Shown here: positions 37,137-49,824 of the stretch, piece by piece
Layout: the number at the start of each line of letters is the position of its first letter
Position numbering within the stretch: position 1 is the stretch's first letter
Notes under the pieces: generated by a model
Databases searched by the model: none
Seen by the model: the letters and a program-made list of their open reading frames with translations, nothing else
Told to the model about the DNA's origin: nothing
Program-made: the position numbers and the translations under genes
NCBI GenBank assembly: GCA_016748015.1
Contig: JAAOMT010000128.1
Location: 689,538 to 753,537 of the forward strand
Origin: Geosiphon pyriformis
Taxonomy: Eukaryota; Glomeromycota; Glomeromycetes; Archaeosporales; Geosiphonaceae
Length of the DNA stretch: 64,000 bases
Direction of reading: 5' to 3'

Positions 37137-40100
37137 CTAAGATGAAACATCTCCTACCAAGAGATTACTCAACCAAAATAATAAAATCATAAACAGTGAA
37201 AACAAGGAACTAATACAAAAGTGGCTGATTGTTGTACCTATCTCCAACCAACTTCCGTCATCTCGAACCAGATAAAAGAAATTAAGCGTCATCACGTCAC
37301 TGGTTGACAACACAAGTAAAAAGATGCTGATCGCTGGCAATTCTATCGACTTTGTGACAATTGTAAAAACCGAAGAAACGATAAAGAAAGGTATGAGAAT
37401 TTTAAAAATCAACAAAGCGCCCATCAAAAAAGGATCGAAGACAGTAGTCAGCCGGTAGACGCTTTGCAAGGAAAAGCTGCCGAGACTCGCCACGTTGCCT
37501 GTGCCAAAAAATGCGACTTTGATAAAAAAAAGGAAAAAGACGGCGATTCGAATGTCATTAATCTTCAGAGATCGCATAGCCCCTGTGTTAGCTCCTCTTG
37601 ACTGTGGAGCTTCAAAACGATACATTTTTCTCTCAAGCGCAAGCCATAAAAATAGTGTGATCGAAAAGAAGCAATAGAATAAAACTTCATAAGAGATACT
37701 TAGAAGGACGAATAATGGTGCAAAGGCAAGAACGATGTTGACAAGGCGAAGAAGGAAATGTTGTTCGCCACGGAACCGATATATGAAAGGTGTAATAGAG
37801 GAAATACCTGTGATGGTATGTTTGTTGATAAATAACGGAATTTTTGGATGACTTATTTGTAGAAAAATCGAAGCAAGAACATAAAAAACGCTTTTTCGTT
37901 ACCCAGGAATAACCATCCAAGTAATTGATTTAGCACAGGTAGACCCAATTTTTGGCTGAGTTTGCTTGTTGTATCATAGACCAAGAGAGTGCTGGATAAT
38001 ATCAATCCTATCTATTCGCAGCAAGACAAATCATATAAAATAAGTTTGGAATTAGCAGTGCGTGGAGTCTAGACTTTCAAATAAAATTGATTTTGAATTG
38101 ACCTGAAACTGAATAACTCTCCTGGAAAAAGTGTCCTCCTCCTTCATGAAAGGTTTACTGTGTCTTAGCGTAATAAAGCCGGTGGCTGCCAATAATAGCC
38201 CGCCAGAATTGCTATCGATTAATTGATAAAAAATTTAGAAATAGAGTATCGATAAATCAAAAACCTAGCATTTACTTACACCAATGTGATATCTTCACCT
38301 TTTTCAACTGGCAGTAACATGAACAAGCTCGAAACTATACAAGACCCTGACCAAACAACAAGTAACTTCCCGTTGACATCACGAAAGTTCGATGGCATCG
38401 TGGCTGGCCAAAGAGCAGCAAGAACAAAGCAAGCAGTTAAAACACTCCGCTCAAAGTAACTATATACCTTCATAGTGAAAATAAGATTAATGAAAAAAGA
38501 ACGACATAAGTCATATTCATATGATGGAAAGCAGCAATTGACCATTCAATTAATATGGTGACCTTAATATAATGCTCCGCAACGTGCTTCATTTTCCTTG
38601 GTAAGCAATCATAGACTAAGGCAATTCTTATAAGTTGTGTAGCGAGAATTTTGTTAGACTTACCAGAACTTCCAAAGCAATTATATATCCGGCGAGGTAA
38701 CCCGCGACGCTCAACCGACTTCTTCCATTTACGGCGAACTGCCAGCTCTGAAAAAGGGTATGACGCTGCCTTATTATCTCACTCCAAAACGCTACTGGAA
38801 AAAATACATATACGTAATATGTTTTAGGAGATTCTTGAACGAATAAGATTAGATACAAGGACAAGAAGGCAAAATAGGTAATCAGAATTCGCTAGAAAAC
38901 AATATTTTCTTTGTGAGTTATGAAAAGTAGATTAAAGATATTAATGAAGGTACAGCCGCACTCACTAGATAATTGGGACGATATCTCAACTTCGCTGATC
39001 TATGATCATCCTCCAAAAAATATTCTTTCAATATAAAAATAAAGCTGTAGATGATCCAGCCTGAAAATCCAGCCGTAATAATCAATTGCAGAAATAACCA
39101 ATCGTATCTATAATGATGAAGAGGTTCAAAACGGATAAATATATTTTACAATAAAAAGAAGATTTCCTATGTGAAATAAACCATACGTTTGAAGATACCG
39201 TAGGCCTTTCAATGATAAATCCAACAGAAGCAAGCATAATTTTTCAGCGTCGTCATATTTTTCAGTTTCGATTAGCATTTTGATTTGTAGGATTAGAGTT
39301 CGGGGATTGTGCGTCGCATTGCTCAAAGGAAAAAATGGCTTAAACATCAGTTCAGTTTGCCTTTTTTGGTCTGTGGATAATGGAGGTATTAGAGGTATAA
39401 TCATGAATAATAATTAGTGTTTTGAGCCACCCGAACAATATAACTTACCGTGTTTAACCAGATACTGTTCAGATACTTGCATTGCATTGACCAGAGCACT
39501 TTGAGCCTTGAATTGAGGAGTGTTATTCAGATATTTTAACGGTAATTCCCCTACAGAGTTGACAGGATAATGAATACCGATCAGTGAGGCCTATATATGA
39601 AAATCGACATAATTAAGGAGCTATTTTAAAATTGAAACAATCAAGGATTTTTCTTATTAATGTATGATAGCCATTTGAAAAAATACCATTAAAGGTGCAA
39701 TATCGGCTTGTAAAACATCGTTTCTCTGCAAGTGATTCAGATTCCATTCAGCAGATATCTCATCATGCCCACTTAGATATGTTGTGTTTGGTTTATTAAT
39801 ACCAGCACCCCATGCAATCAATGGGGTGCGTGTATTATCTGGGTGGCCATCTCCATGATTTCCTGATAATGTAAATAAGTGAAAGTTAATTTCAAAAGTT
39901 CAAGATTTATATTCATAATTTAAAAATCTATACTTTGCCTCGATTGCTCATGCCATGATCTGAGGTAAGAACGTATGCTGTTTTCCCATCATCTCCGTAA
40001 AATTTTTCCATAAATTCCACAACTTGCTTGACACCCTCATCAACAACCTTGATATTACGCATGTATTCTTTAGAGTGAGGACCATATGCATGCCCATTGG

Positions 40101-41071
40101 TATCTAATCCCAGTAAATGTAAAAAAAAGATAATTTCCTCATCTTGAAGTTGTTCACGCAGACTATCGTTTGAGGTAGAATTCTCAAAAAGTTGACGAAA
40201 TTTTTCAAAAACCCAAGTATCTAATTGGGTGGCATCTATTTTAGAATCCAATCCAATCCAATCCGATCAATATAAGGTATTTGAATAAAGGTCAAATAAT
40301 AGAACAAGGGTTTATAGTCATTAAAAAATACCTTTGGCAAAATTCTCAAGTTCGGAAGAGTACATTATTGTATCTATTCGAGAAGGGTCAGAAGCACCCT
40401 CAGAAAACATTGGCAATATATCAGGGGACCCGAAAGACCACGTATGTTTGCTTTGGTTCAAAACCGAATCAAATTCGACAGGATTTGTTTTCCAACCTGG
40501 CAAAATTTTCAAGGTCAAATTTTGAATCAATTAAAAAGACAAAACTATATTTTAAACCTTTTGTAACGGCACTGACATCCTCATAGAAGCCTGCAATCAA
40601 GGCCACATGTCCTGGTCTTGACTCAGTCGGGACGCGTGTATGTGATATTCCCCAGGACCCCTGTTCATTTATAATTTTCTTCAAGAATGGAGCTTTCAAG
40701 ACAGATTGCGCTGAGTTTTCGTCTGAAAGAAATTGATAAAGCTTATCCGCGCGTAAGCCATCAGCTAAAAGTTGTTAAAAGTAATAGTTATTATGCTATT
40801 TCACGAGCCTATGACTCGAATATAATTTGTTTTATTTAAATTTACCAACAAATAGAACCAGCCTTTTTGCAGGTGCCGGCAATCCCACTTTATACGGAGT
40901 CATACCATGAACCAATGGTGAGGTGAAATAAATGTCGAAAATACTCCATATGTATGCGACGTGAAATAACAGGCTAATAATAAGAAGACTACTGCTAGAA
41001 GTATTTGGAAGACCACAAATAAGAATAAAACGAAAAAAAGTCCTTAATCGAGTTAAAATTCGGAAAGCCAT
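37137..41071 (-). CDS. MCD4: GPI ethanolamine phosphate transferase 1 (Mcd4/PIG-N)
   Basis: Thirteen exons: 40846-41071, 40558-40764, 40332-40496, 39939-40235, 39687-39862, 39449-39590, 39187-39370, 38966-39107, 38664-38891, 38280-38467, 38103-38211, 37903-38011, 37137-37807, giving 947 residues (yeast Mcd4 919). An N-terminal membrane anchor precedes the luminal alkaline-phosphatase-like domain: [20 protein letters not shown] (metal Asp), [10 protein letters not shown] (catalytic Thr), [14 protein letters not shown] and [18 protein letters not shown] metal ligands. About a dozen membrane segments form the C-terminal half. It moves phosphoethanolamine from phosphatidylethanolamine to the first GPI mannose in the ER. 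The intron after exon 4 has a GC donor. An (AATCC)4 repeat lies inside the intron before exon 4. It faces the BLCAP homolog across 374 bases. Confidence 0.95.
39863..39938 (-). other. GC-AG intron in MCD4
   Basis: Exon 4 ends CGAG and the intron starts GCAAAG and ends ATCAG. Only this GC donor joins SNR to [10 protein letters not shown] in frame, placing the metal-binding HGDGHPD motif correctly; the nearby GT two codons later shifts the frame. GC-AG introns are a known minor class of ordinary U2 introns. Confidence 0.8.
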
Positions 41072-41445
41072 TAGTAAAAGGTCTTGAATTAGGAAAATCG
41101 TTCATGTTATATAAAAAATTATTGGATTTTTACAATGAGTCAATTCCAGGTACGAGACTTGCAGTGAACTGACACTAACCCGAAATGAAAGGTAGGATGA
41201 TCTTCACACGTGGGTGCCGGACCAACATAATAAATAAATAATTCTCCGATCTTAATATTTTAAATCAACTTCAGGCTTCAGTTTACAACTTTATGAAGCC
41301 TCAAGCTATTAGAACCTTTCTTTCAAGGCTGAAACATATAGCAGACTCATAAAGAGCTCAAAGAAGAACAAAAGAGAAAGAAAATTTTATAGAATCTGAA
41401 GGATAATATTACTTTTAAGTACGCAAGTGAAAAACATCGCAAATC
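41072..41445. promoter_or_regulatory. Divergent promoter region, MCD4 / BLCAP
   Basis: 374 bases between the start codons of MCD4 (-) and the BLCAP homolog (+). Noncoding; it must serve both 5' ends. A frame opening at 41,427 reads through the BLCAP first exon in another frame and has no ATG. Confidence 0.5.
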
Positions 41446-41826
41446 ATGTATTGCATGCGTTGGTTTATTCCTCTATTGCTTTTGCCATTCCCGAACGCCC
41501 CTCCATTCTTTGTTATTACCTTCTTAATCTCATATTTCCTGCATCAAAGACCATGGTAAACAGTTTTCCCTTTGCCTCGCTTTTTGATCCTGGTTTTTAT
41601 GCTTGTCACCGAACTGTACTTCCAACTCTATGTTCGCGTTAGTGTCTATTGCTCAATACTTTTGCTGGCGCTTTTCTCGAGTACTTGCTATTGGGGACAA
41701 GGTCGTTGTTGGTTGACCCTGAATCATGGAGATTTCCTAAATCCACAATCGATGTCAACTCCCAACGAAATGGCTGGTAGGGGGCATCTTCTTGATGCAG
41801 CTAAAGCTGGGGCTGTAGGTGGTTAA
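41446..41826 (+). CDS. BLCAP: BLCAP/BC10 small membrane protein
   Basis: Two exons, 41446-41555 and 41643-41826, give 97 residues; human BLCAP is 87. The start MYCMRW followed by a hydrophobic LLLLPFPNAP segment, a second membrane segment, the RPCVYC motif (human KPCTIC) and a third hydrophobic stretch ending in CYWG-x-CW match the BC10 family from end to end. The tail is hydrophilic and unique. The intron falls inside the Cys codon of RPC. BLCAP is an ER/Golgi-type membrane protein whose mechanism is unknown; in animals it is linked to growth control and to a ubiquitin-ligase context. A rival second-exon frame ends with no family match. The ATG at 41,446 gives the conserved MYC start. Confidence 0.85.
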
Positions 41827-43113
41827 AAAAGTTTTAAGATTATAAACAAAAACAATTTACATTGCTCGTTACTTTGAATTACAAAGGGCTTTAGTATTCA
41901 TTATTAATCAACTTTTAATTCATTACTTTCCCTCAGATATGGGAAATTCATTCACATAAACAGTGTATTTAAAGAGATTAATATTGTATTTCTATATAAC
42001 CTTTAGCATTTTTCTTCTTTAGATTAGCAATGGCGACCGTTTTTGCGTTGACGCCAATCTTATTAATATTAAAGACAAATGAGAAATAGAAGGAATTTAG
42101 GAAGGGCAATTCTGGTAAATGTAACTTAAGAATTTCATTTTAAAACAAAGATTGGAAAAAAGCCCCTCAAACTCCAGAGGATTTATACAGACAAAGGGAT
42201 ATTTGACATAGATACGTGCTTTTAGATTAAATTTTCAAATTTTTTGATTATAAATTATATTATTTCATATAAAAGCAATGCGAAAGATGGGGGGCAAAAA
42301 AGTTTTTAAATCTCAATTAAAATTCCCATTATTTAAATTTTTCTTTTTTATAAACGGTGCATGGATTATGTAAACCCTAATAATAATAATGGTGCTACTA
42401 TGCTAATTATGAACGATCTTATTTGGTGATCAAAAAGGTATTTGGGAAATTTTTGATTTTTTGAATTTCAAATAATTGTATTCTCGATACGGAAAGCTTC
42501 ACAGTATCTGACTAAATGGAATGCATCAATTTTTAGAAATTGGGAAGAAGTGATTCAATAATTCATTACATTTAATAAGCATTTGTCCTCAATATTGAGA
42601 ATTTTTCAGTTCAGGTTTTAATTCTATGCTACTTTGACTTTTAATTTGATTTTTCTCTAAAGTGATCAACCATTAGCGATAAAATAAATTTCTTTCGAGA
42701 AATAACAGCGTAATTAGCTCGAATTGAATCAGTCACGGGATTCCTTCGGAGATTACCATCACCGCATTAGACTAACTTACTTAAACTGCGTCAAACTTGA
42801 TCAAGAAATATGAGGAATCAGCCTTCGTTTATAAACACAATCATTTGGCACAAAGGGGTCATTAGTGACGGCTCTTATACATAATACACCAATCGAAGGG
42901 TGTACTTTCCAATCAAATATATATATATATATAAAATCATCAACTCGCATTCTGTCTCCAACTATTAGCTTTTAGAACAATATAATTTCAAATTTTCTCC
43001 TCCCCTCTCTTAACCTAATAATTTTTCACAAATTTATCTCTTTGATAGACTCAAGTCGCGTCTTAAAATATCAATATAATCTAGTACTTTTACTTAACGA
43101 CAAATAAATCACA
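41827..43113. other. 1.3 kb noncoding spacer
   Basis: No open frame or RNA gene that I can support. It holds the BLCAP 3' region and the UBC12 promoter. A short (TA)n tract lies at about 42,918-42,934, and a pyrimidine-rich CTCCCCTCTC tract at about 43,001 may mark the UBC12 start region. Confidence 0.45.
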
Positions 43114-44164
43114 ATGATCAAAATTTGGTCAATCAAAAAGGAGAACGCACAAGCCGAGAAAAGGAAAACAAAAGTCAGTGCCGCCCAGATTCGCGTGCAA
43201 AAAGGTAGGTACTTTGGTCGGCTGATGCGTGTGACCTAATTTTAAGTCAGGATGCATAGTCAAAGATTATTGCAAAACCTGTTATAATTTTCAAGGAATT
43301 TAGGAAACTGGCTTGAGTTTTAATTATTCAAAACTTAATTCTAGTGGGAATGAAGTCATGCTAATTTACTTCCTGTCTTATTATTTAATGTTTTCAAGAT
43401 TTGACGGAATTGGCACTTCCCGATACAATGCAAATGAGTTTCCCCGATGAATCAGACTTGCTCAATTTCGATCTATCTATAAGACCTGATGAAGGTATAT
43501 TTTAATATAAAATAAGAATTATCATCTTAAACTACTCTTTTAAATTATAAAACTTATATCCAATTTGGTTAAACGTCAACCCGTCGACCATCTGCTTGTC
43601 GATTCCCAATAAATTTGTGATGATTTACAAATTTTAAAGGTTTCTATAAAGGTGGTCTTTTTAGGTTTAAATTCAATATAAATAACAATTATCCTCATGA
43701 TCCACCAAAGGTTCGATGCACTCAAAAGGTAAATTTAATCAATCAATCAATCAATTTAAATATAAATTTACATAATAAATCCTGGTAAAAATAATATTTT
43801 ATTTCAATAATTTCACTGTCACTAGATTTATCATCCCAATATTGATCTTGAAGGAAATGTATGTTTGAACATTCTGCGTGAAGATTGGAAACCTGTTTTG
43901 AACCTCAACTCTGTCTTGGTAGGTTTGCAATACCTCTTCCTAGAACCCAATGCAGAAGATCCTCTGAACAAAGGTAAATCGATTTTAAATGTAATAAATA
44001 AAATATTACATTTTAATTCGTTCATCTTAACATAAATTCATAATGTATTCGCAGAAGCGGCTGAGGACTTGAGATCAAACCGGAAGAATTTCGAACATAA
44101 CGTCAAACAATCTATGAGGGGGAAGGATGTTAAAGGGGTTTATTTCGAGAATGTGTTGATTTGA
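43114..44164 (+). CDS. UBC12: NEDD8-conjugating enzyme Ubc12
   Basis: Five exons: 43114-43204, 43399-43494, 43640-43728, 43826-43973, 44055-44164, giving 177 residues (human UBE2M 183). The N-terminal MIKIWSIKK tail is the docking peptide for the NEDD8 E1. The E2 fold shows [10 protein letters not shown], then [19 protein letters not shown] with catalytic Cys105, then [21 protein letters not shown]. The enzyme accepts NEDD8 (Rub1) from its E1 and transfers it to cullins, activating cullin-RING ubiquitin ligases. The sequence is highly conserved and all splice junctions keep the frame. Intron 3 contains a (TCAA)n repeat near 43,737. Confidence 0.97.
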
Positions 44165-46336
44165 GAGAACCCTAGTTTGATTGCAAATGATTCCCTCATT
44201 TAATACACTGAAGATTTTTTTTCCTTCGTTAACATAGACTAATAAGAACTTTTGGGGGTTTTCGTTGTAGTCTTTTTTACGTCTTGCTTTTATATTCTTC
44301 TTGCTACAATTTCCTTTCCTTTCCTTTCCTTTCCTGACCTGACCTGACCTTCTAAATTCTCATTAATTCATAATTGAATTAAAAGCGCTGCTTTGAACAG
44401 TAGTTGGCTATATAATAGTTGAACTATTAGTGAAATAGATGTACAGAATGGAGAGAATTGGCTTGTTCTTCGTAACCTGAAATCAGCATGTTCTAGTGAA
44501 AAAAATGGCTTGATCTTTAGACATTTATCCTGAATTCAAAGGGAGGTTGTCTTTGTGACTGGAGTTAAACCTGTTATATTGACATTTTTTATAGTTGAAC
44601 GAGTATTTAGGCTTGAAAGTGTAGGCAGCGGTGGTATTTGTAAAGGTATTATGGAGACGTCAATCGTACACAGAACAAAAGTTGTGATAACTAGTAAAAG
44701 ATTAACTTTGGATTTTTTTATCATTGTTTAATTGACCAACAATAAAGTTTAGGACGTTTAGAAGTTACCGGAAAAGAATGATCAATGTTCAAGTACTATA
44801 GGTCTTCTTTCACTGAGGATTGTTAGCAAGCTATCATTCTCAATCATTTAATATTTAATAGAACCCTTTTATTAGTTGTTAATCTCTGACTTTAGCCCAG
44901 TCGGGGCTGATGTTCGTAACCTGCAAGAAATGGTCAAAGGCGTTCAAGAAAGCGATTGAAACATTTTACCAGATTTGACGTTTAAATCAATGGTCTGAGA
45001 TAAGGTATACTTAATTTTTACATTCTTTTAATGTAAGATGGGAACTCTCATTTCCAATGTTTCGTATGGTGGTCGAAATTAATCTTTTAGGACGTTCAAT
45101 GTAACTAAAGTATGTTTCCCTTATTTAACATCGCGATAAAAATAAGTGACTGAAATTTAATCTAATGTGGTGAAAAAATGAGACTTTGAAATCAATTTGA
45201 TTGAAACTTTCCCCATGATATTAGGCACTATATATCAGGTATCCAGATTCATTGTATTACACTAAAAAATTAAAATATCTTTGACCTCGAACTCATTTTT
45301 AATTGTGCAAAACCTTCCCTAACTGAATGGCATTCGGTTAAATGAGATCGCACCTGGCCTAATTGAGGGAACTGCTACCAGCAGTCGCCCAACAAGTAAT
45401 CCGTAATATCCCTTTACAGCGAATGGTATTTATAGAATTTTCAAAGCTAAAATTTGTTTTCTGAATACTGGAGGATATTGGATTTTTTAAAATCTTTTTG
45501 ATCTTGGAAGCTGCCAGTCACATCACTAATATACATGTACCTTCCTTCACCCAACATAGGACAACGTTATGCCGTGGATGGTAGTGAGAAGCCTTGCCTT
45601 ATCCTGAGAGCGTATTATATTCTGCTGAATTTTATCAAAAAAAACCCAGGTTTTAAATTGTAATTGAACGGGCGAATTGGTTTTATTAATTAAAATATAT
45701 TAATTTATTAGTCAAAAAACAAGATTTATTGCTCAATTTAAACTTAATACAATAATTCACTGAAGAATAGTAAAAAGTTTTCAAGGATTTTTACCCAGTG
45801 TTTAATACTTTTTGCGAAAAGAATGGCCGATTTGCAAAAATATTATTTCAGAATACAATGATGTAATTTTTATTCATATTTACATATATTCAATACTTTG
45901 CTATTAAATGTGGCGTCCCACTTACACGAAAGAGTACTGGATAACTGCGTATTTAAGAATTGGTCGAAATGATGCATGGAATATCTATTCGTGTCGTTAT
46001 AATTGTGCGACAATGCCTTCTTTTGAATGGGATAATACATTTACATTAATCATAATATAATAGTCCTGATCCTTGACATCTAACCAACATATACAAAACG
46101 TCTTTCTTTTTTCGCGATCTCAAAATCTCCTCCCAGCCCCTATAAAAATTTCGACCTCCTGTCGCTTTCCTACCCGCTTATAGAATTTTCATTTTTCCTG
46201 CCAACTCAAAGTTGTCCAGTAACAAGATAAAGAGCGTATTACAAAAAATTACAAGTTCAAAAATCACACTGATATAATAACTTAAATTGCCATACAAGGA
46301 GCAGTGAAGATTGTAGTATAAGAAATAATTGACAAC
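44165..46336. other. 2.2 kb noncoding interval
   Basis: Between UBC12 and the Sel1-repeat gene, both on the plus strand. A (TTTCC)n/(TGACC)n microsatellite lies at about 44,312-44,351. No coding frame longer than about 60 codons has any family resemblance. The last 300 bases hold pyrimidine tracts and a TATAAAAA at about 46,140, which may be promoter or 5' UTR of the next gene. It is the longest unexplained stretch inside the gene island. Confidence 0.45.
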
Positions 46337-49272
46337 ATGGCAGATAAGAAAATCAAAAAAATCATTACCAATAGTTCGCACTCAAATAATACTCAACAGC
46401 CAGAACGAACATTATCTCGAGGAAAATCTGTAGTTGGCCCGAGACCCTTACCTTCGACTACCACCCCTCCTAATAACTCTGTGTCCAATAATAACAATCC
46501 TGAAATAAATAGCAATGGTTACAACCATAGCAATAACATAACGACCTTATCACCACAGAAAACGAAAACCACACCCGGCCTACCCTTCGTAACCTTACTT
46601 ACCCACGATGACCCTGCCCAATCCAGAAGTCCGACAACAGCTTCGGCACCATTTCCCGCTTTAGTATCGCCGAAACCCCATAAACCGTTAGCCACCGCAC
46701 ACAATGATATCTCGCGAGCTTTGGAAACGCAAGAGACTGATATTGACATGCGATCGGGTCGGGAAAGTTGGTTTCCCGGAGATGAAAGAAATATGTCAGT
46801 TTTAGGTCATCCCCAGATACAGCCAAATCCACATCAGACTTCAAATAATTACCAGAATAATAATCAAAATGAAATCCTTTCTTATCCACAACAACAACCT
46901 CCAAAAATATCAGGCGGTCCACTATCGCCTCCATCCCCACCACAACAGTATTATGATCAGCAGCAACAAATTGTATACTCAAACCAACCAAAATCAGGCG
47001 ATTTATCAAGTATTGATGAGAATGGATCAAATGAAAATCAGCCACCGAATTTCATCTCGAATTTTCCGACACGATATAAGACAACAGCCCCGGTAATTCA
47101 ACAAGAATATCCATATTCGCCGCCATCATCATTCGAACTTGCGACACGAAATTTGAGTGAAGGCCACCAAGCTCCTTTGCCCGGAGCATATCCACATGTT
47201 GGTCCGAATTCTAGCCCTCAATACCATCAACCTGGTATTTTTCATTGCTTCACTTTCTTTCTTTGTTCGTAACTATTATTTAATTGATTTAGCTAAAAAT
47301 AACATCTTTTTCTTATAGGTCGGTTATCAGAAGAATTAGCGCGAAAACTACCAACAAAAGCTCCTGAATCACAACGAGGACATTCAAGCGCACCAACTTC
47401 GCCTACTAAATCTACCCCACCAACCTTGAATATTCAACAAGCCCCTTATAATCAGAATGGTCCAACATTAGCACATTCCCAATCCTGGAGCAATAGTACT
47501 CCGATTCAGCAATCAGGTCATCATTATCCAACCCTATCACTAATCACTGATCCACAAATGCTTAATGGACATCATTTTGGGCAAGGCCCCGTAATGCGAC
47601 AAAACGGTGCTTATGCCTCACAACACGATCAACACTTATGGATTTCAGATCAAAATGGAAGCTCGTACGAACAACAAAATTATCAAAATGGTCTTCGAAG
47701 TTCTGTTGTTAGTGTCCCACAGCGTGCACCTTCACCATCTTATTTCCCTCGTAATCCATCTCCTTTGGGTATTGCACGTCAGCCTTCTCCATCTAACCCT
47801 CAGATAGGACCAGATGGAACACCGCTAGTAACTTTATCCGGAGGTCGGCAAAGCGTATATGGTCGAACCTCACCGAACCCCGATTATCGCATGTCCGTTC
47901 AATCGGCACCAAGATCTCCGAATACTAGGGCTCTTCGATTACTTATTGATGACAAAAATGCGAAACGAATGACATTTACCTCATTTACACTTGCCACTGA
48001 CGAAAATGCTCTCCAAAGGTACCGCGAAGCTGCCACAAAAGCAGCCGATCCAACTGTCCAAGTGGATTATGCCAAATTTCTGATTGGCATGTCTAATTTC
48101 TACGTTACCGAAAATCCGACTAGCCCTAATCCAGATTCGAATAAAAATGATACATACACAAAGTTGGTCAATGAATCAGTTTATTGGATAGATAAATTGG
48201 CGAAAAACAATCACCCGGAAGCAATGTATATCAAAGGGACTTGGCATGAGTATGGAAATTTTACAAAAGAAGTGAATATGGAAAAAGCGTTAAAATATTA
48301 TCAGTCAGCCTCGAAACAGGATCATGCAAAAGCGAACACCAAAGTAGGCGAACATTATGAAAGACAGAGAAATTTTGGTCGTACTATATCATTTTTTCAA
48401 AAGGCAGCTTCTTTAGGAGACGTGACAGCACTCTATGTGAGTATTCATGATTTCTCCTTACTGAAGAATATATTTATAATGAAATCTGCTTTATTTTCTT
48501 TTATTAGCGACTTGCATTAATATACATGCTAGGCGAAATGAAACAAGAAGTCAACTATAAACAAGCCTTGATTTACCTAAAACAAGCGGCCAACAAAGCT
48601 AACGAAGATTGTCCGGAAGGTGCATTTGTATACGGAATGATTCTCGCCAAAGAATACGAACAAGCACATGTTCCTGATGAACTAGTAGTCCCTGATCAAC
48701 ACGAAGCTAAAGAGTTGATTCAAAAGGCAGCGAATCTAGGGTACGTCTCTGCCTTATACAAAATGGGCCATTGTCATGAGTACGGGGTGCTTGAGTGTCC
48801 ATTCGATCCAGTACTATCTGTTTCATATTATAAACGAGCGGCGGATAAAGGTCAAGCAGACGCGCATATGGCCCTGAGTAAATGGTATTTATGTGGTGCC
48901 GAAGGATTCTTTGATCAGAATGAAGCTCTGGCATATGACCATGCTGAGAAAGCGGCTAAGCAGGGGTTGCCCGCTGCTGAATTTGCTATGGGATATTTCC
49001 ATGAAGTAGGAATTAACACGCAAGTTAATTTACAGATTGCAAAAGTATGGTATACTAAGGTGAGGAGACGAAGATTTCGATTTTCATTTTTATTTATAGC
49101 TCTCACGAATACTTATTGGTTATTTCAGGCTGCGGCTCATGGAAATCAAGATGCAAAAGAAAGACTGGAGCGTGGAGATACGATAACACGCCTAGAACAC
49201 GAAAACACGGTACAAAAGGAACTAAAGAAACAACGAAAACCCGATAAGGATAAAGACTGTATTATTCAATAA
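46337..49272 (+). CDS. Sel1-repeat protein, chitin synthase activator-like
   Basis: Four exons: 46337-47234, 47319-48436, 48508-49059, 49129-49272, giving 903 residues. The first 530 residues are disordered, rich in N, Q, P and S with many SP/TP sites. From about residue 560 there are roughly seven Sel1-like repeats (patterns such as AMYIKGTWHEYG, ALYKMGHCHEYG, AEFAMGYFHEVG). The protein ends in KDCIIQ, a CaaX-type box suggesting farnesylation and membrane attachment. This arrangement (disordered N-terminus, Sel1 repeats, CaaX end) is that of Skt5/Chs4, which recruits and activates chitin synthase III at the growing tip or bud neck. Other Sel1 proteins share the repeats, but the prenyl end favours Skt5. 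Confidence 0.85.
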
Positions 49273-49824
49273 TAATTTCCTGATAACCTTATTGAAAGAA
49301 CATTATTTTATCGCCTCTCTTACTTCATATCAAAAGTCTATTAGTCATAAACTTGATTTTCCTATGAAGCTGTGGGTTTCTTTAGGTCTTTAAGGGAATT
49401 TTGACGGCGATTACAAAAATATTAAATTAAATACATTCAACCTTTGAAACACCTTTGTAATATATTAATTCTAAAATAATAAATTTGGAAATCTCATGTA
49501 ATTTTATGCTTGCCAAGTATTTCAAGCTTACCTGCCATATTGAAAAGTTTTCGCAAATTTCTAGTTACAGTTGACTGCCGTGAGGGAATAATTGGAGCAG
49601 GAGGGCATGTAAGCAGTTGAAATCTTCCACTTACTTTTTCTTTTGCATTCAAAAGACTTGATCTACCAAGGGGAGTATTAATCTACGACTGGTGTATACA
49701 AACACACACCATGAATTGTTTGATAAATATTGTTTTTCGCCGAAAATTTTCCAAATTTGATAACTTCAAAAGCTAAATAGGAATCTACAAAAATTAAGAT
49801 AGTCGTAAGTGACTGATTTTAGCA
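49273..49824. other. Convergent 3' spacer
   Basis: 552 bases between the convergent stops of the Sel1-repeat gene (+) and the syntaxin gene (-). AT-rich, noncoding; no terminator hairpin expected in a eukaryote and nothing else seen. Confidence 0.5.

Noticed and set aside
41643-41765. Alternative frame of BLCAP exon 2 (reads FAGAFLEYLLLG)
   Set aside because: It looks protein-like but does not continue exon 1 in phase and lacks the RPCxxC and CYWG features that the chosen frame supplies.
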